Assembly: GCA_951213105.1 (NCBI GenBank)
Contig: OX578140.1
Span: forward strand, 121,809,485-121,873,484
Direction of reading: 5' to 3'
Length of the DNA stretch: 64,000 bases
DNA from: Amaurobius ferox
Lineage: Eukaryota > Arthropoda > Arachnida > Araneae > Amaurobiidae
Below the pieces are notes generated by a model. That model made no database searches. It was not told where the DNA came from and saw only the letters and a program-made list of their open reading frames with translations. The translations under genes and the position numbers were made by a program. Position 1 is the first letter of the stretch, and each line of letters begins with the position of its first letter. Positions 11,406 to 22,010 of the stretch are shown piece by piece.

Positions 11406-12925
11406 AATTATATAAATAAAATTGAAAATCTGTCTAGGTGGTTATTTGTGTGTTTGTCTCATTATCAAGGAAGAACGGCTGTAACGAATTGGGTGAAATT
11501 TTCGGGGTATACTTCAAATAGCCCCATTTAAAATTTAGTCCATGTTTTGAGTTTTTAAGACTAAGGTTTATAGAGATATTAATAAAAAACGCACTATTAA
11601 ACCTTCCATTGAGATAGCATTATGCAAGCGGAATTTGTTCTGCAAAATTATTTAAAAAAAACGATATAATATTGTTGAGCGACGGAATTAAACTCAGGGA
11701 ATTTATATTTGAAAAATATACCATGTTGTCAAGAAACGGAATTAAACTCAATAAATTATTACAGAAGTTAATCTTTTTCAATTTAAATCATAAAGAAATA
11801 TATATAAATACATTTTATCGTAATTGCATTTTTGATTGGATTGCGGCCTTTGGGTTTAGTATGTATAGAGATTATTGAAATTTTCAAATTCTTACACAAT
11901 ATGTTCTATTTTGAGGAGACATTTTTAAAATCCATATATTATAGCACGGGTAAATCTTCTAATACATGAGTATATACTTCTAATCTACGAAAATATAAAT
12001 AGTTCCGTCCATCCGTCTCTGCAAAGCTTGGTGAGGGATTTAGCTGGATATCGCCAACTTTGCCAAATTTTTAAATAATGCGAAATTGTTGAAAATGTTG
12101 TGAAATCGCTAAAAATGTGGTCAAATAGTTAAAAATGTTGCCAAATTGATAAAAATATCGCCAAATTGATAAAAATGATGCCAAATTGTTAAAAATGTCG
12201 CCAAATGGTAAAAATATCGTCAAATTGATAAAAATGACGCTAAATGAATTAAAATATTTTCGTTTCGAAGGAGGATAATATTGTAATGATGTTTTGGTTG
12301 CTTTTGACTTTCATTCCAATCATCCTACTTGACAAAAGATTTGGCGACTTTTTAAAATGTGACCAATTTGCTCAAATATCGCCAAATCGAAAAAACTGTT
12401 GTCAATTTGATAAAAGTGACACCAAATCTATGAAATTAATCGCGTTTCGAAAGATAATTGTAATGATGTGTCAGTAGCATTTGTCTCTTAGTCCAACTGT
12501 CCCACTTTCCGACAAATTTGGTGACTTTTTAACATGCTGTGAAATTAATAAAAATTCTGCCGAATTGATACATACTAAATTAATGAAACTGGCACCTAAT
12601 TGAGGAAAATTCAATATTTTGCATAATTAAGTTCAATTTCCTTAATAACCCCTGTACCTTTGAGGGAATTAAACAATAGTTTTCGTAAATTTGTTTACAA
12701 ATGGGACCAGGATGTTTTTTTCTTCAAATCTACGCGTGAAGATAATTTTGCTTAGCGAGAACAGATATTCTTATACATATTTTAAAGATAATTAAATTAA
12801 ATATTTTAATAAACTGTATAGAATAATAATGTCATTTAAAATATTGTAGGAATTTGCACATAATTGAAGTTTTTATTTCTTTATAATATATATTCCGTGC
12901 GAAGAACGGGCATACTGTTAATAAG
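11406..12925 (+). mobile_element. Helitron-like insertion (candidate)
   Basis: This 1.5-kb block splits a family C arm. It starts 'TTATATAAATAAAATTG' then 'GTAACGAATTGGGTGAAATT'. It ends in the hairpin CCGTGCGAAGAACGG followed by GCATACTG near 12896-12922. No target duplication is visible, insertion is at an A/T junction, and a 3' hairpin lies near the end, all as expected for Helitron-type elements. The canonical CTRR end is not clean, and no Rep/helicase coding sequence is present. Confidence 0.45.
12050..12445 (+). repeat. Short-period minisatellite 'GCCAAATTGATAAAAAT'
   Basis: About ten degenerate steps of an 18-20 bp unit reading 'GCCAAATTGATAAAAATG' at 12056-12245, with further copies to about 12430. 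It lies inside the Helitron-like insertion. The same words occur in family A elements at 10290-10390 and 57980-58100. Confidence 0.7.
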
Positions 12926-13205
12926 TGATATAAATGAAACATTTATTGATTTTGCATTGAAAAGCAGACGATTTATATTTCTATAACATCATTTGAATAA
13001 AGTTAATTTTGTTTAACTGGAATTATCTTTTTCAATGAAGTTTTAACTTTTCAAGTATAATAAATTACTGTAGTACTGTAATAGTTTTTAAAATATCAAC
13101 GCTGAATGTATCACATTTTAGTGATGTTTAAATAAAATTGCATTTCAGTTGGAAAGTGTTTTATAATCGATACTTTATGCATAATTCATCCTTCTTGTTT
13201 TATAA
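12925..13205 (+). repeat. Family C arm, right part of a split copy
   Basis: Resumes the arm broken at 11405 with 'GATATAAATGAAACATTTATTG', then 'CATCATTTGAATAAAG' and 'TTGGAAAGTGTTTTATAAT', matching 17680-18000. Confidence 0.7.
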
Positions 13206-14330
13206 TTTTTTCAAGTTTTAGATACAAAAATGTGCAACATATGGAGAACTTTACGTTTTCATTAAAACTGTAAACGTTGTTGTTAACGTTGTTTGGCGAG
13301 CAGGGAGCGGACTCCACCAGTTAAAAAAAATGTAAACATAAAACGTATTTGTAACAATAATTTGCATAGATTATACATTTTTGCTTATTTGAAATTTAAA
13401 AAAATACATAATATAACGGATTTCCTTGAGTTCGAGCTCCCCGAAAATCAATACGTCATGTCTCTGCGATTTATTAATTTTCGTACCAATTTTTATTAGA
13501 TTTGCTCAAATTTTTCAAAAGACATCGTGCTCACAAGCAAACCAATTAAACAGACACATTTACAGATATTCGCAATTATAGCAAACTTTTCTTGCTGTCG
13601 TTACATGCTTTACCCTGCAGCAGGTCGCATTAAAAGAGAGAAATGGATAGGTGTATACCATTATCTGCAATAGCAGCGTGTTATGAAGTACTTAATATTC
13701 CATTTTTTTTATGGTAATTCAATTATAAAATTCATCTTAATGAAACCTTAATCTTAATGAAACCTTAATGAAACTTTAATCATTCTTTATAGGGAAAACC
13801 CCCTTATCGCCACCGCTTGACGGCAAGTTGGTGACGTTGACGACAATTCGGAGCAACGTAGCCAGTTTGGAAACATTTGGAAAATGAATCCAAGTTAACT
13901 CTAATTCAACATATCTGAAATTTAAATTAAATTTTTGAAATAAACTTTGTAAATTCAAGAACTAATTTAATATTCTTGTTTCAAATGAAACTTCTGTTTT
14001 TAGAGCAAGGTAAAGTAATTCCTTTTAGAGCTTTTTATCGGGAAACCGTGTGGTTTACAAGGAAATGGAGATAATGGGAGCGCAAATGCTGCAGATATGC
14101 ACAGGGAAAAAATAATATACATAACTTTATGCTACCCATCGTATCACGGGTTTAATAACTATTATTACATATATCTCTTAATGTTCAATACGTCTTTTTT
14201 GATATAAAGCTCAAGCTGCAGTTAGGGATATTTAATAGAATTCATTATAACGTATAAGAACTAATAGTTTAATAAACCTTATTCTCAACTTTTTAATATC
14301 TTCATTGAAAAATAAGAAATTTATGAAGGA
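13205..14330. other. Intronic DNA, nothing recognised
   Basis: Only chance ORFs and a small cluster of 'GGCAAGTTGGTGACG'-like words near 13820. No exon or element boundaries seen. Confidence 0.4.
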
Positions 14331-14334
14331 GTCT

Positions 14335-14605
14335 TCATATTGTGGGGGGCATCTGTTCCCCTTTGATGGGGCATAGATTCGAACTTGGAACCTGGAGCTT
14401 GCTGATCAGGCGCTATACCGTTAGGCCCAAAGGTATAATCGGGGGTATGATTCGCAGCAGATAGCGATACAAGAGCTGGTACCGCTGAAGAAATTCTTTT
14501 TGACCTGAAGGTATATAGCGGGATCAACAAGGTTCTGAGTTCGAACCAATTCCCCTCAAAAGGGGAACAGCGCCCCCCCCCCCCCAATATGGTGTCCAAT
14601 AATGT
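14335..14605. repeat. Inverted pair of tRNA-like repeats
   Basis: The minus strand at 14345-14450 reads like a tRNA head: 'GGTATAGCGCCTGATC' as a box A region and 'AAGTTCGAATC' as box B. The plus strand at 14530-14600 carries 'GAGTTCGAACC' followed by 'CCCCTCAAAAGGGGAACAG', the inverse of 'CTGTTCCCCTTTGATGGGG' at 14350. The two halves form a diverged inverted repeat around a short spacer, ending in a C run (14573-14585). Probably two tRNA-derived SINE fragments or one fold-back. Not a functional tRNA. Confidence 0.5.
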
Positions 14606-14689
14606 GTATACTTCAGTTTTGACGAACTTATTAAGCATTTTTATTCTCTTTTGCATACTTATTTCATACAGTCATACGTATTTTCAGAA

Positions 14690-15160
14690 AAACCGGAAGT
14701 GACATCTCCAGAATCGGAAATGTCAATCCTTATTCAAAACCCTTACGTCTACTGGGTATGATACTGAATCCATATCAGTCCTCTAAGCTCTATCGATAGC
14801 CAATCTTGAGAAATAGATATTTCAAGGAAATTTGTTTGAACTGGAAGTGAAAAAATCCGAAAGTGGAATTCTTTAGTGAACCCTCTAACTCACCAACCCC
14901 TCCGGAATTTAATTTCGAATCCATATCAGTCATCACCTATGCTCTATCTATAGCCAATTCTGAGACACAGATATTGCAAGTAAATTGAAAGTTTTTGAAC
15001 CAGAAATGGAAAAAGAACACGACGCGCGCTGAAACCAGTAGTGCACCCCTATTTTTTTCTTTTCTTTTCGGAATTTGATCCTGAGTCCAAATGACTCATC
15101 AACTAAGCTCTATCTACAGCAGGTCCCGAGTAAAAGATGTTTCAAAGTGCTGCCACCAAT
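14690..15160 (+). repeat. Satellite, monomer about 155-166 bp, 3 copies
   Basis: 'GCTCTATC' followed by 'ATAGCCAATCTTGAGA' or a close variant recurs near 14787, 14941 and 15107. Each is followed by 'GATATTTCAAG' and preceded by 'AATCCATATCAGTC' in the first two. Non-coding. Confidence 0.7.
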
Positions 15161-15708
15161 AATTTAATACTTGAAACTATCGTTTATTATATCGATTCTG
15201 AATTTACCTGATAACAGACTTTAATCTTCATCGATTCGTGAAAGGAGGAGCTGTAAAGCTGCTCGTTGCCAGGACACCATGTCAACTTGCAATCGAGATG
15301 AAAGGATTAACGGTGCATTTCTCAGAAACGGATATGCTCTAGCTATTAGAGGCAATGCTTTATTTCATCCCTAATCATTTTAGCGGCTGATATTTATACA
15401 AGATCATGCTGAGTATTTAGATAGAAAGGTGAAAAGAATACATTCAAATGCATTATCTCCAATCCTTTTAGGAACTGATATTAGTATGAGATCAGCAGAT
15501 ATGCCCGCCGTTCCTCGAGATTGAAAATAAGTGCAAATTTCTAGTAGTTTTCTACATGATATTACTTAAAAACGAATTGTAATAAGCTTTTAATTTAATT
15601 CTCCTAAAAAATAAACATAATCTATATTTTCGCTTTACAATATTATCTTCATAGGCTGATCTTGACAACAAACGCCAAAATGAAAACGCTTAACCGATGG
15701 AATATATA

Positions 15709-16219
15709 GGGTGATCCAAAAGTCCTTGGCACATTTTAAAATTGAATATAAACTCAAGTAATTGGTGTGCGATAGTGAGGTTTGGACTAAAATGCTTTCC
15801 ACGTTGAAAAGTTTTGGTTAAGCAAATAAAAAAATTTAGTTGCAAACTTTTCCCATAGATGGCGCTGTACCTCAAAAATACCAATAAGAGGCTGAACTGT
15901 AAGCTGAACGGGAAGCTGAACTGTAATGTTGGATTTAGTTTCAAAATAACAACCAGCGCAATGAGCTTTTTCGGTGGGAGTTGTCATTTCTTACTTCTCA
16001 GTGACAGTGGCAAAACGAATCTGAAAAAAAAAAAAAGCAGATATACATATATTTGAACAAGTAGCGCCATCTATGGGCAAAGTTTGGAACTAAATTTTTT
16101 ATTTGCTTAACAAAAACTTTTCAACGTAAAAAACATTTTAATCCAAATCTCACTATCGTACGGCAATTACTTGAGTTTATATTCAATTTCAAAATGTGTC
16201 AAGAACTTTTGGATCAGCC
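15709..16219. mobile_element. Tc1/mariner-type MITE with 160-bp TIRs
   Basis: GGGTGATCCAAAAGT at 15709 matches the inverse of ACTTTTGGATCAGCC at 16205-16219, and similarity continues inward for about 160 bp on each side to 'CCATAGATGGCGCT' (15852-15865). It is flanked by TA on both sides (15707-15708 and 16220-16221). About 190 bp of unrelated interior carries no transposase. Confidence 0.85.
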
Positions 16220-16226
16220 TATATAT

Positions 16227-16696
16227 TGTTACGATTTATCCTCTGGAATCGTGTGTGTGCGCTTAAAATACTAGACTGATTCCAAATTTCTGGATAACTG
16301 AAACGTATATTCACTAGCACAGCGTAAACAAGAACAACATACAATGGAACAGCACTTAAATGCTCCACTAATTTCACAAAATAACAGATACTATTCTCAA
16401 AACCTTGACGTAAGCTGCAGTTCAATGTAGCTCGTATCTTGTCAACTGCTCTCCAACTGAGGGATGACTCCTTTTATAGACTCTCTATAAAAACGTCTGG
16501 TAATCTCTCATATCTCGTAGAATATTAGTTATTTCTAGGTATTTCTCAAACTTTCGAAAAGTTGCCAAATCTGGTAACCCTAAATTCACGTCATAGGAAA
16601 TTTTGCCTGAACGGGCGTTTTCTCCGTCTGGTCTTCGAAACAGATGAAAATGAGAGAGAGTGAAGAGACTTCAGAGCACTTTACAAGTTCGTAACA
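16227..16696 (-). mobile_element. Solo LTR 1 (TSD ATAT)
   Basis: Begins TGTTACGATTT and ends TTCGTAACA, with perfect short inverted termini and ATAT on both sides (16223-16226, 16697-16700). On the minus strand it has a TATAAAAGG box (about 16475) upstream of the R/U5 half. No internal region is attached, so it is the product of LTR-LTR recombination. Related to the LTRs at 32940, 35320 and perhaps 60529. Confidence 0.85.
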
Positions 16697-17159
16697 ATAT
16701 ATATAAAAGTACCGTTGTTATCCTGTCGCAACAATCGGTAAAACGCAATAGAAAATATATAAATGAGAAAAATATTTACTAAAATAAAACAGACAACCCC
16801 AGAAATTGAAAATATCAACAATTCACCTGATTTTATATTCTAAGGCCGTAAATGACCCCCCCCCCCCCCCCAAATTGAAAATATACTATCATTCATTTAT
16901 AAAATTTATTTTTCTTGCCATTTCTTTATTATTTAAATCGTAGAAATGAAACAAAAACGTCTTCCTTATAAGCAAATCTGATTTTATTCCGTTGCTAAGC
17001 AATGTGATATTCTTTAAATAAAGTTTCGGAAAATAATCGTCTGCATAATGCTATTTCTATGGGTGGTTTAACCTTACGGTTGAGACGGCCTGTGGGATGT
17101 ATGGGAATGTAAATGAATAATATTATCCAATTACTTTTGGATTGAACCCTTGTTGAAGA

Positions 17160-18000
17160 AGTGAAATACATTGAACCCTAGGGGATCTAATTAGTCAAAC
17201 ATTTTTAAGTGAAGTTAAAATTCACAAATTGCTTCGAAAATGTTAGGAAATATTCAAAGCATTCTATAAAATATATAAAAAAATTTCAGCAAAATATGTT
17301 CGGTAGTTTTTTAAATAAAAGTTAAAATAATTATTACACCCATATTGCATGAAGGGATCACGTGGTTCATTGCAATATAAAATATGGTATTTATTTTATT
17401 TTCACTGTGTGAAAATCATGATTTTTAAAATTCTTTTAAATTTATATTTAGTGTTACATCTGTCCTAAAACCGCTTTATTTCTGAATATATTCTGTGGAT
17501 CTATATTCTATGCCAACGCAATTACAATATTTTTTATTTTAAATCAGCATCACACTTTAATTATTTCTACAAAGACGCCTAATTTTAATAGATGCAGAAT
17601 GTAAGCAAGTGATTGTAAGATGGGTTGTATAAGAATTACTGAATTTTTTCAAGCATAATTAATAAGCTTTGGAGTCTGAAATAAAAGTGTTATGAATGAA
17701 ATATTCGCTGCACAGAGAGCCAGACCTCTCCCGGCCGACCAAACAGCTGCTCATGTCGCAGGACGAGTCGGACGGTCTGGGTCAGACGATTTATATTTCA
17801 ATGACGTCATTTGAATAAAGGTCATTTTTTTCGATGAAGTTTTATGTTTTCAAATATAATAAATTACTGTAGCATCGTGATAATTTAAAAAATATCATCG
17901 CTGAATGTATCGCATTTTAGAGATGTTTAAATAAAATTGCTTTGAAGTTGGAAAGTGTTTCATAATCAATGCTTTATGCATAATTGATCTTTCTTGCTTA
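17160..18000 (+). repeat. Family C copy (spacer plus one arm)
   Basis: Starts 'ATTGAACCCTAGGGGATCT', includes 'GATCACGTGGTTCATTGC' and 'CTGTCCTAAAACCGCTTTAT', and ends 'GCATAATTGATCTTTCTTG'. It is interrupted at 17726-17782 by a tiny retroposon. Confidence 0.75.
17726..17782 (+). mobile_element. 57-bp hairpin-tail retroposon
   Basis: Insertion in family C flanked by CAGAC (17721-17725 and 17783-17787). Its sequence is the SINE tail domain: 'CCCGGCCGACCAAACAG' then 'GTCGGACGGTCTGGGT'. CCGAC can pair with GTCGG. The homologous empty site is intact at 12965 ('GCAGACGATTTATATTTC'). Confidence 0.7.
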
Positions 18001-18640
18001 TTAACATCTCGACAACCAATAATCCCCGAAACTCGACACATGGAAGGGATTTTCCGCGGTGAAGAAGATAATAATCAAACTTACTCTTAAAACAATCGGT
18101 CGAAAACTGTGGATTTGTATACGGATAAAATTAAACAAACCATTTTTTATTTATTTATGTTTTAAATCATACTGACGATACAGGTGAAATGGAAATATTT
18201 TTTCAATTGTTATACATAAAAAAAATTACTGCATCCATTTAATGGCATGTACTGAAAACATATGCTTTCAGCTGTACGGTAGGATGAAGAAAACATACTC
18301 TGTAGAATGCAAAAAATTTTCTTGTTAAATAAAGTATTTGAGAAGACATTTTTCGTCATTTTCTGTTTATAACTCGCAGGGTGAGTTCTAATGGATTATT
18401 TTACCGATCGTCTTTTCATGCACACAAGAGCTACTTTGAACTACAAAAAAAAATGTAACACTTGTTTTGTCGGAAATGCGGTACAGATTACAAACATATA
18501 AAAATAATTTTAATATTTTAAACTTTTTTTTTTTTAAAAACTAAAAATATTTTGTCCGAACGAGTTTTTGCTTCATTTTTCATAACCTTTTGCTTACAGG
18601 GGGGGACAGCGTCAAACCCAAACGAAGAACCTCTCAAAAA
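18000..18640. other. Intronic DNA, nothing recognised
   Basis: No exon or repeat termini seen, only T-rich and A-rich tracts. Confidence 0.4.
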
Positions 18641-19022
18641 CACAGGTATTTGACATACCTGTCTTTGTGAAATTTGGTCAATTACTATTTCAGTTAGGGT
18701 GGATACATGAAATTTTTGCGGGCCATTTCGCAAAGAAAGGCGGGTTCTGTTTTTACGAATCCTACCAAAAACCAGTCAGCACCAGGGTCTCAACCAAGTG
18801 ACTTACCTACCAAATTTTATGACATTCGGTCCAGCAATTTTTCAGTTAGAGTGGATACATACATTGCACAAACAGACAGACACACAGACGTCACGCTAAA
18901 AATAGTTTTTTCGTATTCTAGTCGTCTCAAAACGTGGAGATCCGGTCGAAAACTCGAGTTGTGATTTTCGGTATGATTCCAATAATTTCCCTATACATTA
19001 TCATGGATTGCAGGGAAAGTAA
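18640..19022 (+). repeat. Repeat family B, copy 1
   Basis: Carries about one 152-bp internal monomer ('AGTGGATACAT' type sites at about 18699 and 18851), then 'CACAGACGTCACGCTAAAAA', 'TCTCAAAACGTGGAGATC' and the terminus 'TATACATTATCATGGATTG' plus CAGGGAAAGTA. Shares the tripartite plan of family A (gacat/gtca block, aaatttggta block, AGGAAAGTA end), so A and B are related. Confidence 0.75.
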
Positions 19023-19119
19023 AAATTTGATGTGGGCAGCAAATGACTTTTCCTGCAGACTTACATCTATGTTCTCCTCATTTTAATTAAATGGAATTCA
19101 CTTTTAATTCAATTTTCGT

Positions 19120-19765
19120 TTTCATTTAGTAACTGGACTTATTTTCAAAGGTAGCATAGAGAAAATACAGAAAAACAAAAATATCTCGAAAACGGCTAGT
19201 CCTAGTGTAATGTGGTTGGTCTTATTCTTTTCTTCGTTAAAATTTACGTATAAAACTAGCATTCAATGGATATATTTGAGCATACGTATTTTTTTATTTA
19301 AATTTTGACAGTTTTTGAGGGCCATTTTGAAAAATAGGCAGGTTATTTTTTTCCGAATCTTACCAAAATCTTCTCAGCACCAGAGTAACCCACAAGCGAC
19401 TTATCACCCGAATTTTGTGAAATTCGGTCCATTAGTTTTTCAGCTAGAGTGGATACATGCAATTTTTGAGGGCCATTTCGCAAAAAAAGGAGGACTCTTT
19501 TATTTCGAATCATACGAAAAACTAATCAGCAACAGGATCACACCCAAGTGACTTACCTAGCAAATTTTATGAAATTCGGCCCATTTGTTTTTGAGTTGGA
19601 GTGGATACATACATTTCACAGACACACACACAGACGTCACGCTAAAAATAGCTTTTTCGTGTTCTAGTGGTCTCGAAACGAGTAAATTCGTCGAAAACTC
19701 GAGTTGCAATTTTCGACATGATTCCAATACTTTTCCTATACATTACCATGTATTGCAGGGAAAGT
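19120..19765 (+). repeat. Repeat family B, copy 2
   Basis: Two tandem monomers with 'GAGTGGATACAT' at about 19447 and 19597 (150-bp period), then 'CAGACGTCACGCTAAAAATAG' and a terminal CAGGGAAAGTA. The apparent proteins are periodic translations of the monomer. Confidence 0.75.
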
Positions 19766-19839
19766 AAAAATGCAAATTTAATGTTATTTTGTGCAATTAA
19801 ATTTAATCTAATGCATTATTAAAGAAAATATGAATTTGA

Positions 19840-20560
19840 GTCTGCAGCGAAAGTCATGTGCTGTCCACATCAGATTTTTACTTTTCTCTGCAATGCATGG
19901 TAATGTATGGAGAAAGTATTGGAATCATGCCCAAAATCGCAACTCGAGTTTTTGACGGATCTACAAGTTTTGAGATCTCTAGAATACGAAAAAAACTATT
20001 TTTAGCGCGACGTTTGTGTGTGTGTCTGTCTGTGTGTGTGTCTGTCTGTGCAAGGTATGTATCCACTCTGACTCGAAAACTAATGGACCGAATTTCATAA
20101 AATTTGGTAGGTATGTCACTTGGGTGAGACCCTGGTTCTGATTAATTTTTGGTAGGATTCGTTAAAACAGAACCCGCCTTTTTTTGCGGAATGGCCCGAA
20201 AAAATGTCATGTATCCACTCTAGCTAAAATACTAATTGACCAAATTTCGCAAAATTTAGTAGATAAGTGGCTCGTAGGATACTGTGAAGCTGATTAGATT
20301 TTGATACGATTCAGAAAAAATAATCTGCCTTCTTTTGCGAAATGGTCGGCAAATCTAATATATTCGACCTAAAATGAAATACTACATGTGCAAGATAGTG
20401 AAACTCTGACATAAATGACTATTGAATTGAATTGAATTGATGAAATATATTAATTAAGTACTTGTTCTGCAAGTAAAATTTCACAACTATAAGCGAATAG
20501 ATCTGACCCCCTGACTGTAGGATAAACCGTTCTCGAGATATTGTAGTTTTTGGAATTTTA
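19840..20560 (-). repeat. Repeat family B, copy 3
   Basis: Inverse orientation. Opens 'AAAGTCATGTGCTGTCCACA' then 'TCAGATTTTTACTTTTC', passes a (GT)-rich stretch at about 20010-20050 and two monomers ('GTATCCACTCT' near 20058 and 20210), and ends near 'ACCGTTCTCGAGATATTGTAG'. Confidence 0.75.
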
Positions 20561-20719
20561 AGGACCTGAAGATTTTAAAGTGAATTAAGTTGCCAAACAA
20601 AACGAAGATGCAATATAAAAACTAATTGGATATAATATCAGAAAATTATCCATATTATTTTCTGCAATTAAACTCAATTTAATGCTTAATGAAATAAAAA
20701 GTTACAAAATGAATTTGAA

Positions 20720-22010
20720 TCTGCAGGGAAAGTAATGTGCTGCTCACATTAGATTTTTACTTTCCTTGCAATACATGGTGGTAGGGAAAGTATTGGATAC
20801 ATACCAAAAATTGCAACTCGGGTTTTCGATGGATCTACACGTTTTGGGACCCCTAGAACACGAAAAACCTATTTTTAGCTTGACGTCTGTGTGTCTGTCT
20901 GTGTGTCTGTCTGTCTGTCTGTGAAGATTTTGTATCCACTCTAACTAAAAAACTAATTGACCGAATTTCATAAAATTTGGTAGGTAAGTCATTTGTGCAC
21001 GAATCTGGTGCTGATTAGTTTTGGGTATGACTCAGGTTTAAAGAACCCGCCCGTTTTTGCGAAAAGGCCCGCAAAAGCTTGTATCCACTCTAACTGAAAA
21101 ACTAGTGGACCGAATTTCACAAAATTTGGTAGATAAGTCGCTTGTAGGTCACCCTGGTGCTGATTAGATTTTGATACAATTCGGAATAAAAGAAATTGCG
21201 AAATAGTCCACAAAAATTGCCTGTATTCATTCTAACTGAAAACTAATTGACCCAATTCCACAAAATTTGGTAGATAAGTCACGTGTGAGTTGTCCTGGTG
21301 CTGATTAGACTTTGGAATGATCCGGAAAAAAAGAAGCTCCTTTTTTTGCAAAATGGCCAGCAGAATTCGCCAAAATCTAACATAAAAAACTGTATTCTCA
21401 AATGCTTTAATTAAATGCTTGTTTTATATGTAATTTTTGACGACGATGAAAATAATAAGATCAACTTCATTACACTAAGACTAGCCGTTCTCGAGATATT
21501 TTAGTTTTTCACATTTTGGCTACGTCGGTTTTGAAAATATGTCCAGTTACCAAATGAAAGTCAAAGCTGAATCAAAAGTGTTGTTGTTGAGACTCAGACT
21601 GTCCGACCTACCAGAAAGGTGTAAGGCAACTGTTTGGACGGCAGGGAAGAGCCACCCAATTTAGGCCGGAACCCAGTGGGGGAATCATTCACAAGGACCG
21701 TACCCTCCTTCCCCTACCACCAACCTCTCGGAAGGACTTACGGACCCACAAGTTTAACGTGATCGTACTCTCCGTGAACACGGCGGCAGTTTTGGCAGCG
21801 GAGGGAATCGAACCCGGGCAAACAGAGTGCAATTTCCGCGCGCTAACCACTGGGCTACCGCGCCGTTGAATCAAAAGTGTAAATTCAATGTAACTTTAAT
21901 TAATTATCTGTGTTATTTAATGCAATTAAACTCAATTTAAAGAATTATTAATGAAATACATAGGAAATGAAATTCAGTCTGCAAAGAAAGTCATGTGTTG
22001 CCCGCATCAG
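20720..22010 (-). repeat. Repeat family B, copy 4, interrupted by a SINE
   Basis: Starts 'GAAAGTAATGTGCTGCTCACA', has monomers with 'GTATCCACTCTAACT' at about 20931 and 21081 plus a weaker third at about 21223, and ends past the 'AAAGTCATGTGTTGCCCGCA' block near 21985. A tRNA-derived SINE sits at 21581-21866. Confidence 0.75.
21581..21866 (-). mobile_element. Full-length tRNA-derived SINE 1
   Basis: Flanked by a perfect 13-bp duplication TGAATCAAAAGTG (21568-21580 and 21867-21879). On the minus strand it opens 'GGCGCGGTAGCCCAGTGG' with a box A 'TAGCCCAGTGGTTAGCG' and box B 'GGGTTCGATTCC', a typical tRNA head. The body contains 'GGGTCCGTAAGTCCTTCCG', and the tail domain is 'GCCGTCCAAACAGTTGCC' ... 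'GGTCGGACAGTCTGAGTC', followed by an AAC-rich end. The 61-codon reading frame over it is not a gene. Confidence 0.9.

Noticed and set aside
14388..14450. Functional tRNA gene
   Set aside because: Boxes A and B are recognisable, but no clean acceptor stem or anticodon arm forms and the unit is part of an inverted repeat.
18707..21213. Periodic 70-85 codon frames as a protein family
   Set aside because: They are translations of the 150-bp family B monomer in several frames, with no consistent frame between copies.
21790..21866. Functional tRNA gene in SINE 1
   Set aside because: Good boxes, but it is fused to a SINE body and tail and flanked by a target duplication.
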